This document shows positions 47,401-59,520 of a stretch of 64,000 bases of DNA, piece after piece. This stretch comes from Glandiceps talaboti (lineage: Eukaryota > Hemichordata > Enteropneusta > Spengelidae), in contig NC_135566.1 of the NCBI RefSeq assembly GCF_964340395.1, forward strand, positions 12,468,001-12,532,000, read 5' to 3'. The notes under the pieces were generated by a model. That model made no database searches. It saw only the letters and a program-made list of their open reading frames with translations, and was not told where the DNA came from. The translations under genes were made by a program, and so were the position numbers. Position 1 is the first letter of the stretch; every line of letters starts with the position of its first letter.

Positions 47401-50400
47401 TAAGTAGCTGACTAAAATCTATCTTTCTGTCTTTTTTTCTTATTATTCAGGGTCAACGTAAAAAGGTTGCCAAAGTAACTGTGCCAGAGATTGATTACCC
47501 ACGCTTTGCAGAATCCACCGTGGCTTCACAGCTTAAAATACAACCAGTACACATTGAACCAAAACCGTCATATGATAAGAAACCTGTATGGTCACCCCCT
47601 GGCAGTCCAGACTCAAAGAAAAGACTAGCAGCTGGTGTAGGGGAGATGAGTCTGTTGGGTGATCTTGAAATGACTCCTAGGATTAGGAGTCCTAGACATG
47701 CCTGGACAGAAAGGGATCTCATCAGACCTGTAAGTATAATTCAAATTCTCTTCTTCTTTTTTTTTAACAAGGCCAAAAACAAATCATTTGGTTTCAGTAA
47801 CCACCCCAACCTACTTTTTTTGTGCCACCTTAAACTTTTTTTAAGTAATTCGAAAAAATTTATCAAAAAATTGAAAAAATTTTGCAGTCACACAAGAAAT
47901 ATTGAGATTTGAAGACGTCATTGCCTCGTTTTATCAAAATTTTATGAGAAGTCTCTTTTGACCACTGTAAATATAAAGAGAACATTTGAATAGATCCTCA
48001 ATTTAAAAAAAAAATATTTAAGAAAAGTCCTTCCTACCCACCCTATTTTGAAATTGGGTGTTATCGGAACCACAGTTTGTTTTGTTGGTTGTTGTTTTTT
48101 TGGGGTTTTTTGTTTGTGTGTGTTTTTTTGTTTGTTTGTTTGTTTGTTTGTTTGTTTGTTTTTTGGTGGGTTTTTTTTTTTTTTTTTGTTTTTGTTTTTT
48201 TTTTTTTTTTTTTTTTTGGGGGGGGGGGTTGGCCTTATTGCAATCAATGTAAATAAATATTACAGCTATGAAATGAAGTTACAGTAAATCTATTAATTCT
48301 AAAGTTATGTGTAAATGAGTACACTGATCTTACAACTATAAACTATGCCAACCCATAATAGTTCAGAATACATGATATGAACACAGTCGCAGTCCCCGTC
48401 ACATAGGGACTTAGCCTAGAATCAAGTGGTGCCAGGATTTTGGCTATCACCTCTTCACATACTACCTATAGCCTAGAATCAAGTGGTGCCAGGATTTTGG
48501 CTATCACCTCTTCACATACTACCTAACATAACCCATAGATGTATTAGTGAGTTCACTAATACATCCATGCATAACCCTAATGTATGTGTAATCAAACCTA
48601 AAATTAGATACAGTGACATTCATGATATACTAGTCTAGTAGTAGTATCATGTGTACATGGTTACATTTGGTACTGTTCCATTCTCCTCATTGTTCTAATC
48701 ACATGGTGATGCTATTGACATCGCAGTAGGTAAATTTAAAATCCCAAATAAGAATTTGTGCCAGCTTTCTAGCCAGTGCCTCATTAAAGTAGAAAAAGAC
48801 ATGTTTGTGTTATTCTAGGCGTGATAAGAAGAGGTGATAACCAAAATCCCCACATGACTTAATTTTAGGCTAACAGGAACTGTCATGTAAATAACTTGGT
48901 GTACATGTTTCTTTTGCATCATAATTTTCTTTGGCTCAGTGCATCTTATTTGTTTGTACCCACAGCACTACAGACAGGGAGATGGAACAAAATTATCAGC
49001 AACTGAACAAGCAATAAAGAGCAAATTGCAACCTCTCTTAGACCAGGCAGAGGTAGGTGGCTTTTGAATTGAAGAGCGCCCTCAAGTGGCAGTAAACGTG
49101 AATCTATACAATTATCACTTGGAGATTATCATACATAGACAGTGGAAAGGAACAAGGCTATCTTTTCCATTGTCTGAGATCAAAACTTCAATATCAGACA
49201 TTTTTAACATTATATGTATATGTTTTAAACATCATCTAGAGAGAGGAAATCAATTTTTAAGATTTTATTTTAATGTAAAATTCACAACAGCAGTCGTAGT
49301 CGAGTAATGTTTGATGTCAATTTTGTAAAAGTTTTACAAGCTTCAGAGGAAAGTATTGACACTTGAATATGCCATATTTTAGTTATCGGACAGATAAAAG
49401 TTTGCATAGTTTATCCGCTAGGAAAAGCTTTTGGACCAGACTCGAGGGCCATGTAGTTTAGTTATATAAAAAATCATTATTTCCCATGGTTCACAATAGC
49501 CTGGTTACTGCGCTGTTGAGATACATCGTTAGCTGATTGTACCTCCTAGTAATTATGAGGGCTAATTAGGATATATGATCAGCTAACAATGTATCTCAAC
49601 AGCGCAGTAAACACACAAGGTTCACAACAAAACTTGGCTGCATTTTCAAACAGTCAAAACAATCTACTAACATTGTTTCTGGTGACATCATTTTTAATAA
49701 CTCGTGAATTTGTTGTAGTGCCGACAAGTAATTTTTGAGCTCACTTTCCTCATGTGGGGCGCCCTCTTGTGACAATTCTTGGAAATGGTTGCTAGAGGGG
49801 GTAACCAGAATATCACATACGAATTGGCAAGAAAACGGTTAGAATTAATCTACTGACAAAATGAGGCTCAGACATGTCTTTTAGAAACTTTGGTACCATC
49901 CTACATTTATATGTAAGCCCTGACTTGTATGCCATCATTACCACTCTGTTATTCAGTATTTTCACTTTTTAGTATAAAGCATCAAGTATAATGTGTAAAG
50001 CATGTAATGCAACTGTTTTAACAAAAACAGATAAATTCTGTCCTGCAAATTTATTCTGAAAGTGTTTTCAGATACACACGTAACCTTGACGCTGAAAACG
50101 ACTCATCAATTACTTACTGCATATATTTGTTGATGACAATTAGATGTTGTATCTCCATCACTATGGGTTTCCGTGCACAGCATCTGCAAGCAAGGTCACA
50201 TAATTACCCTATCACCATAGTTACCTAATTACCATAGTTACGGATAATGAATGTAATTTCAGCAGTGACTATAGTATGACACAGCTGGCCCAACATACAT
50301 AGTGTTTATCCCAACCTGATTTCAAACACAAACAAAATGAAGGAAAGACTGTTCACTAATTCGCATACATGCATGCAACAATGTTTTCGTTACTGCTTAG

Positions 50401-53400
50401 TCTGTATGTTACACTGGATGTGGCACCCTCATGCACACAGGTCAACCCCTTTCACTGCATATAGCTGAGAGGCATGGCACAACACATTGTACCTTTATAC
50501 AGGGGTATTGCACTGCAGGGTCAAAATAGAAATATGTGCATACCCAGTAATAATCACTGGTACAGATGTAAGAATTAAAAGTACATGGCCAAATAGTTGT
50601 ATTCAGCCCATAATATGGTATATCTTTGATGACTGTGTACATGGGTCAGGTGACCTTTTTGGGTAATTGCAGTAACAGAGAAAAATCAATACTTTATCAC
50701 AATACTTGTGTATGTGTGTGGTAATATGTTTCAAGGATAAACTTATCAATGATGCATATCAACTTGTTAGAATCTGAATGCCTTGAGTTTTAACTACTTT
50801 ATTTTGTTTCTGGTTTTTGAAATACACAGGAAATAGCTGACAAGTATCGTGAGTTACAACGCAGTACTCAGCAGTCCCTGAGATACAAGCTGTCTGAGAG
50901 GTCGGCTGAGCATGTAAGTCATCCATGACCTTTGACCCTTCCAATGATCTCAAAAACAACATACACAATGTAGCCATTGCCCAATAGATTTCATTGTTCA
51001 GTTGAAAGAAAGCAGATGTCCTGATCACATATCTTGCATCTTAAAAGTTCCATAGGCTGAAACTGAACAGTATACCAGTATTTACATAAGATTAATATTG
51101 GCGTATTTGAGGATTTATGACCTGAAACTTGTTAAAAATACATTTTCTGGGACTGTTTTCTCAGAATCAAGTTTGGATTCACCTTGGGTCTGAATGAATA
51201 AACTGTTACGATATCAAACAACTTTATAAACTACAATATAATCTCTCTTGTTATTTTAAGACAAAAATGAAATTTTAAGATATGTTTAGGGAAATGAACA
51301 CCTTGAACTTTTGTTGGTAGAAGGTGATAATAGTATAGCTTTTGTTTTGTGTTTGTTGTTGATTTGGGGTATTACCCACAACTAACAGAAACCTGAAATT
51401 AAATAACAAACTCAAATAGTAACAGCTCAGTTCTAGCCTGGAATCCGGGATTTTGAATTCTGATTTCCTCATCTCATGATTGGGGGAAATAACAAATTCA
51501 AAACCCCATCCACATGTATTCCAGGCTACTGTCGGTCCCCACTTCAATAAATACATCCACAGACAAGTTACTTGTCTGTGATACATCTAACTCCATTATG
51601 AAATCTCTCCCTTTGTTATCCAGTGGCTTTGTGGTTACCATTGGATATGGTAATTATGTTTACACTGCACAGTTCCACTCTCCTCTTGAGGCTAACTAAC
51701 AACATGGTGATACTAATGACATCTCAGCTGAAACAGTAAACTTAAAACCCACAAAACAATTTGAGCCCTTTTTTCATATTTAATATTTTTCAAAAAATGA
51801 AAACATGTCAACTAAAATAAAATAAATTCCTGATCTACCTACTCTTATTTTCTGAGGCCATGTTATCGGAAACACACAATTATTGTTTTTTCCAGCCTAA
51901 TTTGGGATATTATTACTAAATTTGAAAATTCAGCATGAATCAATTATTGGTTTCTCTTGTCCTTTACAGGCAACAGCAAATGCAGAATTACTGAGTGAAA
52001 TGATTCTAGAAGATGTCCTGACTGATACAGCTAAAGAATTCCAGAGAATTGAGAATGAGAAGGACATGGATAGGAGAGTTATTGCTATACAGGATGCACC
52101 TACAGTTGAAAATTTACTACAGAGAATTGAACTAATGGAGGTATGACAAACCATAAACCGTGTAGGCGCTATGATCAAACTCTGAGTACTTTCTTTAAAG
52201 GTTGCACAAGCTCAGTTTATATGTGTTTAGGCATAGTTTATGATGCATATTATTTATAAGCTATGCCATTGCAGGGGTGAACAAATCCACTGGTCCTGGG
52301 TCCGGGACTAGCGATTTTTTGGGTGGACCACACAAATTTTACCTTGTTTGGTACATTGGACCAGTACCTTACTGTTAAATACTATGTTAAAAAGTCATCT
52401 GAATATACAGATTCATAGGCAAGATTTAGTGTTTCACATTAGTGGGACCTGGGACCACTAATTCTTCAGCAGGACCACTTGAATTTTTGAGGCACTGGTC
52501 CGGGGACCACCAGTTCACAAAATGATTTGTTCACCCCTGCATTGACATAATCCACCATATTGGCTAGGATTAGGATGTGATACAGTAATTTAAATCTATA
52601 AAGCTTTAGTCTCATTTTGCTTCTAAAAGCATCAACAAATAATGTTTTTGTTTTCCTTGAAATGCTTGAACACTGGAAGTCAATATCGTGTGTATGTGTA
52701 AATTCTTACTTTCCTTGCAGTCACACTATCTCCTTGGCAATCATCTGATGTCTTTGAATGATGTATTTAATTCTATCTGTTTGCCTTTGTCTATTTATAG
52801 TCCATGTCAACATTTATATTTGGAGTCTTTTAACAGCTAACAAAGCAAGAGATGAGATGCGATGATGGGGGTACCTGTTGTCAGTGCTGCCTATGTGACA
52901 GACCATATGTTATATTTTAGACCTATTGTGACAAAAAAATCTATACCACATTTTAGACCATCTCTTGGAAGGACCCATCTGACAGAATAGTATATGCACA
53001 CAATCAAGTCAGTGCTATATAAAATCCAAAACTAATGATACTCTCTTCAGAGTCTGGTCACACAAGATATGTTTGCCTTGCTGGAATCAGAAAGTGTTTT
53101 GTAAACAGGGAAGGCTTCAAGAGAGTAATTCAAAGTATATCTCATTTTAAACAAAAAATATTGAGAATATAGTATAGTAAACCCAATTTTAGACTCTTTC
53201 ACTTCAAATATATGTGCTCAAATTCAGACCAGTGGGCTGAAAACTTATCCTCATGGGTGGTATATTGGCCAATATGGGAAGTGCTGAGGTACTGGTATAT
53301 GATGGTAGTCTACCTAGTGTAATGATTATATAGTCGTATTGGTTACCCTCTTGCGGCCTTCAAAAAATGTATCAATTCCAACAACATTTACTTATTGGAA

Positions 53401-56400
53401 AATAACAGTTTTTGTTCATCTGTATAGTGTCAGACATCGACAGTTCATTGTTGTCTGTGTGCTGTACAACACCTTTTTCTCTATTATGGTCATACAGGCT
53501 ATTCATACTAATATCATTGACATTTGCAGAGATTTTAATGAGGTGTTAGTGTGGGAATATAGTGTGAAAATATAGGAAAAATAACTGATAGGGGGACTCA
53601 TTAAAGTTCAACCATGCTTAAAGAAAAGGAAAATACTACTGTAAGTTTTGATGTGAATAGTATACCCATTCTCATATGTCAGGAAATTAAAGGTGACACC
53701 TTTCAAGCCGACCCTCCCCATATTCTTATGTATGGTTCTTGCCCCCCCCCCCCCTGAAATGGTGCTTAACGTAAACAATACAATGCATTGCAATACAATA
53801 CAATACAATACAATACAATACAATATAATACAATACAATACAATATAATACAATACAATATAATATAATATAATACAATATAATAGAATAAAACTTTATT
53901 GATCCTTATCAGGACATTTCAGTGTCTGCCAGTAACATCAATTAAATGAGTAAATAAAGACAATAAAATTGAGTACATAAAACGCAAGACTTTTACAATC
54001 AAAATACGTACATAATCAGGATAAAAGAATGAAAACAACTCGAAAAGCATGGGTTTTAAAAAAGAGTGGACACACAGCTAAACATGTATGGCTAAAGTCG
54101 ATGTCTGTCTGTCTGTTGGTTGTGTAATTTAGTTGCTGCTGGGATGAATGATTGCTTATAGTGTATGACTAGACTTGATACGGTAATTTAGTGGTGTCAA
54201 GGCTAAGAAAGAAAACAGAAAGACTGAGTTACGACAATCTTTCGCTTTATTTTTATTGTGATTTACCAAAAATTCCTAATGATTTGAAACATCCTATGAT
54301 TTTGTCAGACTGAGGAAGATATGATAAGACATCGATGGAACAGAGTCGAGTACCAGGATGCTGAGAGACCATCTTCATTGAGATGCCAGGAACCAACCAG
54401 GGACTTCACCTCTCAACCACAACCTATACACATCACATCACTTAGGAATAGGGATGCGGTTGTCATAGGAACAGATGATGAAGACATCCTTGATGTTGCA
54501 CCTGCCGATGGAGAGGAAATAGAAAGGTTAGGAATTAGTATGATTTATCTTGTTTCGTTGGTTGTCTTGGACACACTCACAGTCAAAGTCTGTAGTTAAA
54601 AACCTGCATTAGCTGCAACTAGGACATTTTTTTCATCAAATAACCAAAGATATATTCACGAAAAAAAGGTCAATTGTCTATAAAAAAAATATTGTAGCTG
54701 TTAATTATTGGTCAACATTATCTGTAGGTAGTGTAATGGCAAGTATAAATCTTGAGCAAAAGCTTCGTTTTGAAATTGTCGCCATGCTAACTGCACTAGT
54801 TGTAACTGAACTATCATTTTTCGATCAGACAACCACAATATATACACTGACAATTGTTAAAATACCAGTAATTAAACATTGTACATGGTAAACAGTGGTC
54901 CGAATATTATCCATAAGCAATACAGAAACAGGTTGAAATTGTGATCACTAATGAGGGTGCTGATTTTTGGGTGCGGACCCAAAAATCAACTTGATTTGAT
55001 TTATCGTGTACACAGCTTCAAAAAATATGTTTACCCACAGGTGATGCAGTACTGTTCACAGTGTACAATATTAGAGTAATTATTGCACCTAACAAAAAAA
55101 AATTCTTTTTTAAAAACATTCCATTTGCATTAAGTATTATGTAATCATTGAAAATACTTGTTAGAAGTGCATTACAGGTCCGTTTTGAATTCAAAGCTAG
55201 TTACATTGTCTTAGCTATTGCAATAAAATGACAATTAGACAGAGCTCTAATAAGTAATATGAGTTATGGCTAGTGCACATACCATTACACATAGCCTCTA
55301 TCCCACTGACTAGTCATGTTCTAACTAGCATCCCACGGCAACCATTGTGCTTTTAAAGGTACATGTAGGCTTGGGATAGTGGAACCATGGCAAGCCCATA
55401 GGCTACATAGCTTCAAACCAACATAAACAATAATGTAATGGGTGCCCATGCAAATCAAGATGAGAAACTGCTGTTTAAAAAAACTGGTTGGTTTTTCATT
55501 GTCCATGCATGGTGAAGGTCTGTTATGTGTCTAGCAAGCCTTGTGGTCAATGTTGACAAATGTAAACAGTGATAATATTGACTTAACCATTGTAGTGGTT
55601 ACATTGTGTAATGTTACACAGCAAGTCAATCTACAGTATCAATACAGTCTATATATATATAATATACTTTGCCCAGACATGATTTATAGAACACTTAAAG
55701 TGGAGGTGTGATACACTGTCTTTGTATGAAATAGTCAATTTTTTTTTTGAAAAACTATTTGTGATGATGCCTACAAAATTTAAATATGATCAGATGATTA
55801 TGAATTATGTTTGCTTGTTGCAATTATTATTTTTTAGGTCCATGTATAAGACAAAATAACATCATCTTTCCCTTTTTTCAAGAAAATATTTTGTGTACTA
55901 GTACCTTCCTTTTTATACAAAAAGCATTGGTACCCTTGGTGTTTTTAGATGGGGGAAGGGGGGGGGGGGGGGGGGGTCATCGTAAATCACAGGCCTTTTT
56001 GTGGCACTGACCAAGACGTACCACCAATGTGAGAAAAATGTGCTCTGGTATCTGTATTAGAACAAAAAGGGGTCATAGTTCACATCAAAGCAATTTACAA
56101 AAATAAACCGACTCCACACAAAGTATTTAAAGTTAATTTCACTCTAAACTTTGTTGTTTTGGGTCTTGAAAGAATAGCATTCGATGCCAAAACAGTCATG
56201 ACCTAACAAAATCACAAGTTACTAAAAATAACATTTTTAACTCAAAGGACTGGTATTCCGTTGTCAAAACAATATGACTGCCGAAAATCACAAGTTACTG
56301 AAACTTTATTCTGTCTACACTTGTTGTTTTAGGACTGGAATGAATGGTATTCCACACTATACTTCCATGCAGTATAGTCGAGCTGGTGTTGACCCAGTCA

Positions 56401-57289
56401 GACAGCCAGGAGGGATGATACAGAAAACTGCCACAGGGGCTGTCTCAGTAGGGGATGGAGACAGAGATCGTGTTCGTGTCTTCCTTCCACAAGAAACAAT
56501 GCAAAATATCAGAGACTACAGAGAAAAGTTTGATCAGCATTTAAAGAGAACCTCAACTCAGGCATATGGTAACTTTGACCCTTGGAAACTAGTGGGAGAG
56601 TAAGTTTTAACTGATTTTCTAAGCTATCATTGGCTGTATTTTGACATACAGCTGACTGAACACATATGTCACCTTTCTTTAACCACCCCAATCCTGCCAT
56701 GGCCATCGTCGTTTACGTAGACTTGATCTGAAGAACTTAAAGGAAAAGTCCAGTCAGACTTATTTCTACCTTTAGTACACTTGTATTGATTACTGCTATC
56801 AACTTAAAGGAAAAGTCCAGTCAGACGTAATGCTGCCTTTAGTACATGTGTATTAAATACTGCTATCAACCGACATATTATTTTGGGTGATAAAATAGCA
56901 CCTCAGTAACTTACTTAATTTTGAAATCGTGTAAAGAAACCCTACTGCATTTCAGCCCTTTTGGGATTTCCTGCAAGGGTTTATGGGAAAACCTTTTGTA
57001 ATGACATCATTTTACCCAAACTGCTTTGTCTTGACAAATACAATGACTTTCAATGCAAAAAGATTATGATCAAAATGATGTCTACAGTGTACAGTTTGAC
57101 AGAATTGCTTGGACCATGATTGTTGAAAAAAAAAAGTTATTTCATTTGTTTGTTTGTTTGTTTGTTTACAGCCTTGCTGATGAAATAGTGGATGAATTGA
57201 TGGGTACAGTAGCCTTGGAACTTGATGATGTTGTTGATTCTTATGTGGAAGATATCTATAAGACAGAGTTTACTGGAGAAAGAAAATAA
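41464..57289 (+). CDS. KIAA0753: MOONR (moonraker, KIAA0753/OFIP) centriolar satellite protein, complete
   Basis: Fourteen coding exons: 41464-42241, 42418-42545, 42937-42999, 44080-44301, 45063-45270, 46048-46161, 46601-46827, 47451-47729, 48966-49052, 50830-50913, 51970-52140, 54309-54526, 56333-56599, 57172-57289 (TAA). All junctions have GT/AG ends and agree in phase, giving 987 residues; human MOONR is 967. Signatures: NFSVVSEDKLSLAMRLAKRD (residues 98-117), a basic stretch at about 140-190, coiled-coil-prone sequence in exons 2-4, PEIDYPRFAE in exon 8, and an acidic C-terminus. In vertebrates MOONR sits at centrioles and centriolar satellites, binds OFD1 and FOR20/CEP20, and supports centriole duplication and ciliogenesis. 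The start is the first ATG after the acceptor at 41431. Introns hold many foldback elements. Conservation of partners here is inference. Confidence 0.95.
43190..43690. mobile_element. Foldback element, family 1 (diverged copy)
   Basis: 43190-43350 aligns with 31575-31740 (ATACCATGCAC ... GAGTCAAAAC ... GTCATTATTTTCC). From 43547, GTTATTCTCCAGTATTTCC matches the left arm of the 31779 element. MOONR intron 4. Confidence 0.5.
43945..44011 (+). mobile_element. Probable non-LTR retroelement 3' end
   Basis: TTTGGGCCTGTAGCCTTTAT followed by GCAAATAAAC and a short (TATC)n tail resembles the 3' end of CR1/L2-type LINEs or SINEs that use them. No reverse transcriptase sequence accompanies it. Confidence 0.35.
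44411..44755. repeat. Asymmetric foldback: one left arm, two tandem right arms
   Basis: The left arm (ATATCAAGTGTAAAAGTATA ... TTTGCTAATACAACAAGT) is followed by two tandem copies, about 113 bp apart, of its reverse complement (TTGTATTAGCAAATGAAAC ... ACACTTGATATGG). MOONR intron 5. Confidence 0.75.
44877..44910. repeat. 10-bp minisatellite (CAAATCTTCT)n
   Basis: About three and a half units, MOONR intron 5. Confidence 0.85.
46958..46996. repeat. (GGT)n microsatellite
   Basis: Thirteen GGT units in a MOONR intron; the poly-Trp frame is an artefact. Confidence 0.97.
48010..48235. repeat. T-rich low-complexity tract with (TTTG)n
   Basis: Starts with a segment like the family 2 element end (CCTACCCACCCTATTTTG ... 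GTTATCGGAACCAC), then TTTG repeats and poly-T / poly-G. Confidence 0.85.
48411..48873. mobile_element. Inverted-repeat element with a duplicated left arm, family 3
   Basis: Left end TTAGCCTAGAATCAAGTGG is mirrored at the right end (reverse complement TTAGCCTAAAATTAAGTCAT), and both arms include GGATTTTGG and TATCACCTCTTC. The left arm is tandemly duplicated with a period of about 57 bp (48411-48525), both copies virtually identical. MOONR intron 9 (after the exon ending 47729). Non-coding. Confidence 0.65.
49505..49610. mobile_element. Near-perfect 33-bp terminal inverted repeat element
   Basis: TTACTGCGCTGTTGAGATAC starts the left arm. The right arm is its reverse complement over 33 bp with one mismatch (CATCG against CATTG), around a 40-bp centre. 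A compact MITE or snapback, in a MOONR intron. Confidence 0.8.
51434..51528. mobile_element. Short foldback related to family 3
   Basis: TAGCCTGGAATCCGGGATTT and the reverse-complemented right arm TAGCCTGGAATACATGTGG share their ends. The downstream stretch to about 51760 (CATGGTGATACTAATGACAT) also resembles 48700-48750 (CATGGTGATGCTATTGACAT), so it belongs with the 48411 element. Confidence 0.55.
52271..52540. mobile_element. MITE with perfect 17-bp termini (hAT-like ends)
   Basis: Left GCAGGGGTGAACAAATC and right GATTTGTTCACCCCTGC are perfect inverted repeats 270 bp apart. Inner arms (CTGGTCC, GGGACCA) also pair. The CAGGGGT end resembles hAT transposon termini. A clear 8-bp target duplication was not found. 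MOONR intron 12. Confidence 0.7.
53784..53890. repeat. (CAATA)n pentanucleotide tract with antisense retroelement tail
   Basis: About 20 imperfect CAATA/TAATA units. The following AATAAAACTTTATTGATCC (from about 53886) resembles the reversed 3' end of a non-LTR element. Confidence 0.8.
54961..54988. repeat. Perfect 12-bp hairpin
   Basis: TGATTTTTGGGT and ACCCAAAAATCA flank a GCGG tetraloop. MOONR intron 13. Confidence 0.9.
55951..55976. repeat. Poly-G tract
   Basis: Near-uninterrupted run of G, one AA interruption. Confidence 0.95.
56737..56870. repeat. Two tandem copies of a 67-bp unit
   Basis: Both units start CTTAAAGGAAAAGTCCAGTC and end TACTGCTATCAAC, with a handful of differences. MOONR intron 14. 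Confidence 0.85.
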
Positions 57290-57456
57290 ACTTTGGTTCT
57301 CAATGTAAGGATTCGGAGTCTGTATCTAAAACGTAAAACTTACAATTCATGATATCTCTAGCCCCCCTTGTCTATCTACAGTGCTGCCTTCATTTTTGAT
57401 ATAGAACTAAACCTTTAACATTAGTACCTTCACAGATTTTACCATAGTACATATAC

Positions 57457-57719
57457 AGTCTGTAAGATACAACGTGTGTGCCATGCTATCAGTTATTACT
57501 TACGTCTGTACTACTACTACTAGTCTGTAAGATATGACATGTGTGCCATGCTATCAGTTATTACTTACGTCTGTACTACTATTCTGTAAGATATGACATT
57601 CGTGCCACAGTATCAGCTGCTACTTAAAGCTGTACTACTCTATGGGTCTGTGCCTGCAAGATCCAAAGTTTAGAAGTCTGATAGTGCTAAACAACATGAC
57701 ATACATATCTTCCAGTCTA
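57457..57719 (-). repeat. Three-unit relative of the 59-bp minisatellite element, reversed
   Basis: In minus orientation: head (TGTCATGTTGTTTAGCACTA, TCAGAC) followed by three units containing CTGATAGCATGGCAC or variants and CATATCTTACAGA. It lies within the likely MOONR 3' UTR. Confidence 0.85.
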
Positions 57720-58194
57720 TAAGGTCACGTGTACTGAATAGTGGGTTACTCTGTTGACAAAGGCTGAAGTGTGCAGTCGAAAATTTTCCTGTAAAAAAAT
57801 GTTCAAGTTGTGTTTGGAACAAAAGTTAAATTGAATACTGTCTTCCAGTCTAGTTTTAGTACAAATACGGTGGAATTTCTGCAGTCTGATCCACTCTTCA
57901 TATAATTTATCAGTACAGATATTACTATTGGCAAACCAAGTAGTAGAGTTTTGTTGATTTTTTCATGTGAAGCCAAGGTCACAGAATGGCAGGGGGTGCT
58001 CAGCATTCAGTTCTCTCTGCTATTGCTTAGAACAGAAAAATGAAAATGAAAGATAGGGTAGGGTAGGAAAGAGGCTCACATTTAGATGAACATTTTAGAC
58101 TAATAATATCAGGTTCTATACTCAGGTATTAACAATCATATTTAATTTCTAACATTCAAAATATTTAATGTTTCACTTATGTCTATTCTGTTTA

Positions 58195-58425
58195 TTTTGC
58201 AAGTTCCGGATGTATACTCACCTAGTGCTCTTAGTTTTGAAATTACAGTTTCATTTCCAGACACTTTTAGTAATGTATTGTGTCTTAACTTGTAAAGCGT
58301 GTCTAACTAATAAGTATGTCTATGTTGCAAATTCCTGATGTATATCCATGTAGTGGCCATAGTTTTGAAATTTCAAATTTCATTTTCAGACACTTGATAA
58401 TGTATTGTGTCTAACCTATTAAAAA
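58195..58425. repeat. Two tandem copies of a segment of about 125 bp
   Basis: Both copies contain TTGCAA.TTCC.GATGTATA, then TAGTTTTGAAATT and TAATGTATTGTGTCT. Falls at the end of the likely MOONR 3' UTR. Confidence 0.75.
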
Positions 58426-58429
58426 TAAA
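58424..58429 (+). terminator. Candidate MOONR polyadenylation signal AATAAA
   Basis: AATAAA about 1.1 kb after the stop codon. An earlier AATAAA overlaps the stop itself and is unlikely to be used. Assignment is inferred. Confidence 0.35.
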
Positions 58430-59520
58430 TAGTGTAAAACCAAACATGATTTTCATGAATTCTTGTATTGCCAATGTGAAAATATTGTACCCAGAGATTT
58501 TATAGTCCAAAATAAGACAATTGACTTCAACATTGTCGTGTTATGTTACAATGTATTAAAACTTTATATTCACACAGTTTTATTCAGGAAATTCCACTGT
58601 CAGACAAATACTTCATACTCCTACCAATAATACATTAACCATAAGTGAGCTGTATAGTCAGAATTCATCATGACAGTGAAACTCTTTTATCACATTTCTT
58701 CTAAAAATAGTTGTAATGACCAGCATATAAAATCTTGCATAAATTAGTTATCTATTCTTGATACAGCACAGATGTAGATGTACAGTATAGTAATCAGCCT
58801 AAGACAGACAATACCCACTAAAAATGACAATTGATTGAGAATAATGGAGTCCTATAGTATCTACTTCAATGGTACCAGTATAGTTTCAATTGCTCTACAA
58901 ATGTCCTTGGATACATCAGACAATACATACAAATTTGCATAAAAATCATGGCTATTAAAGACGAGGGTTTCTCAGAGAGTCACGTATTTTCCCATCAAAA
59001 GCTTACATGATTCACATCAGGGTTGTGGGTAGTATGTCTCTCATTACAGCTTATTCCATGAATTTAATTCTGATAGAATGGGAATTTTAGTCTCTGTGTT
59101 ATCACTCTTTAACTACTACATTAAAATTTCATGATGCATCTGCATGGGGCATTGTTTAGAGGTATGGTAAACATTTCACTCGGAGAGTTTTTCAAGTTAT
59201 ATGCTTGAAACAGGAGAAGTACTTCACTGTAATCCCAATGTATTATATGCAATGTCAACTTGCATCCACAGGTTTTGGGTTCCCTTGACCACTGAGGGAT
59301 GTAGCTAATTTTAGTCGTACAAGGTATAATTTGAAAAGTAGATGGTAAGTCCTATGAGGTGAAACCCATGAATCTGCCCCAAAATGGATATATAGTGGTT
59401 AAAACAAAGAATTTCATTCTTGTAAAAATGGCAGAAATTGTGGAGTAGCCATTTGTTTTTGCTAGAATACTGGCCCTTATCTACAGCCATTACATGTAGG
59501 CTGAAAGATCTATTGTTTCT

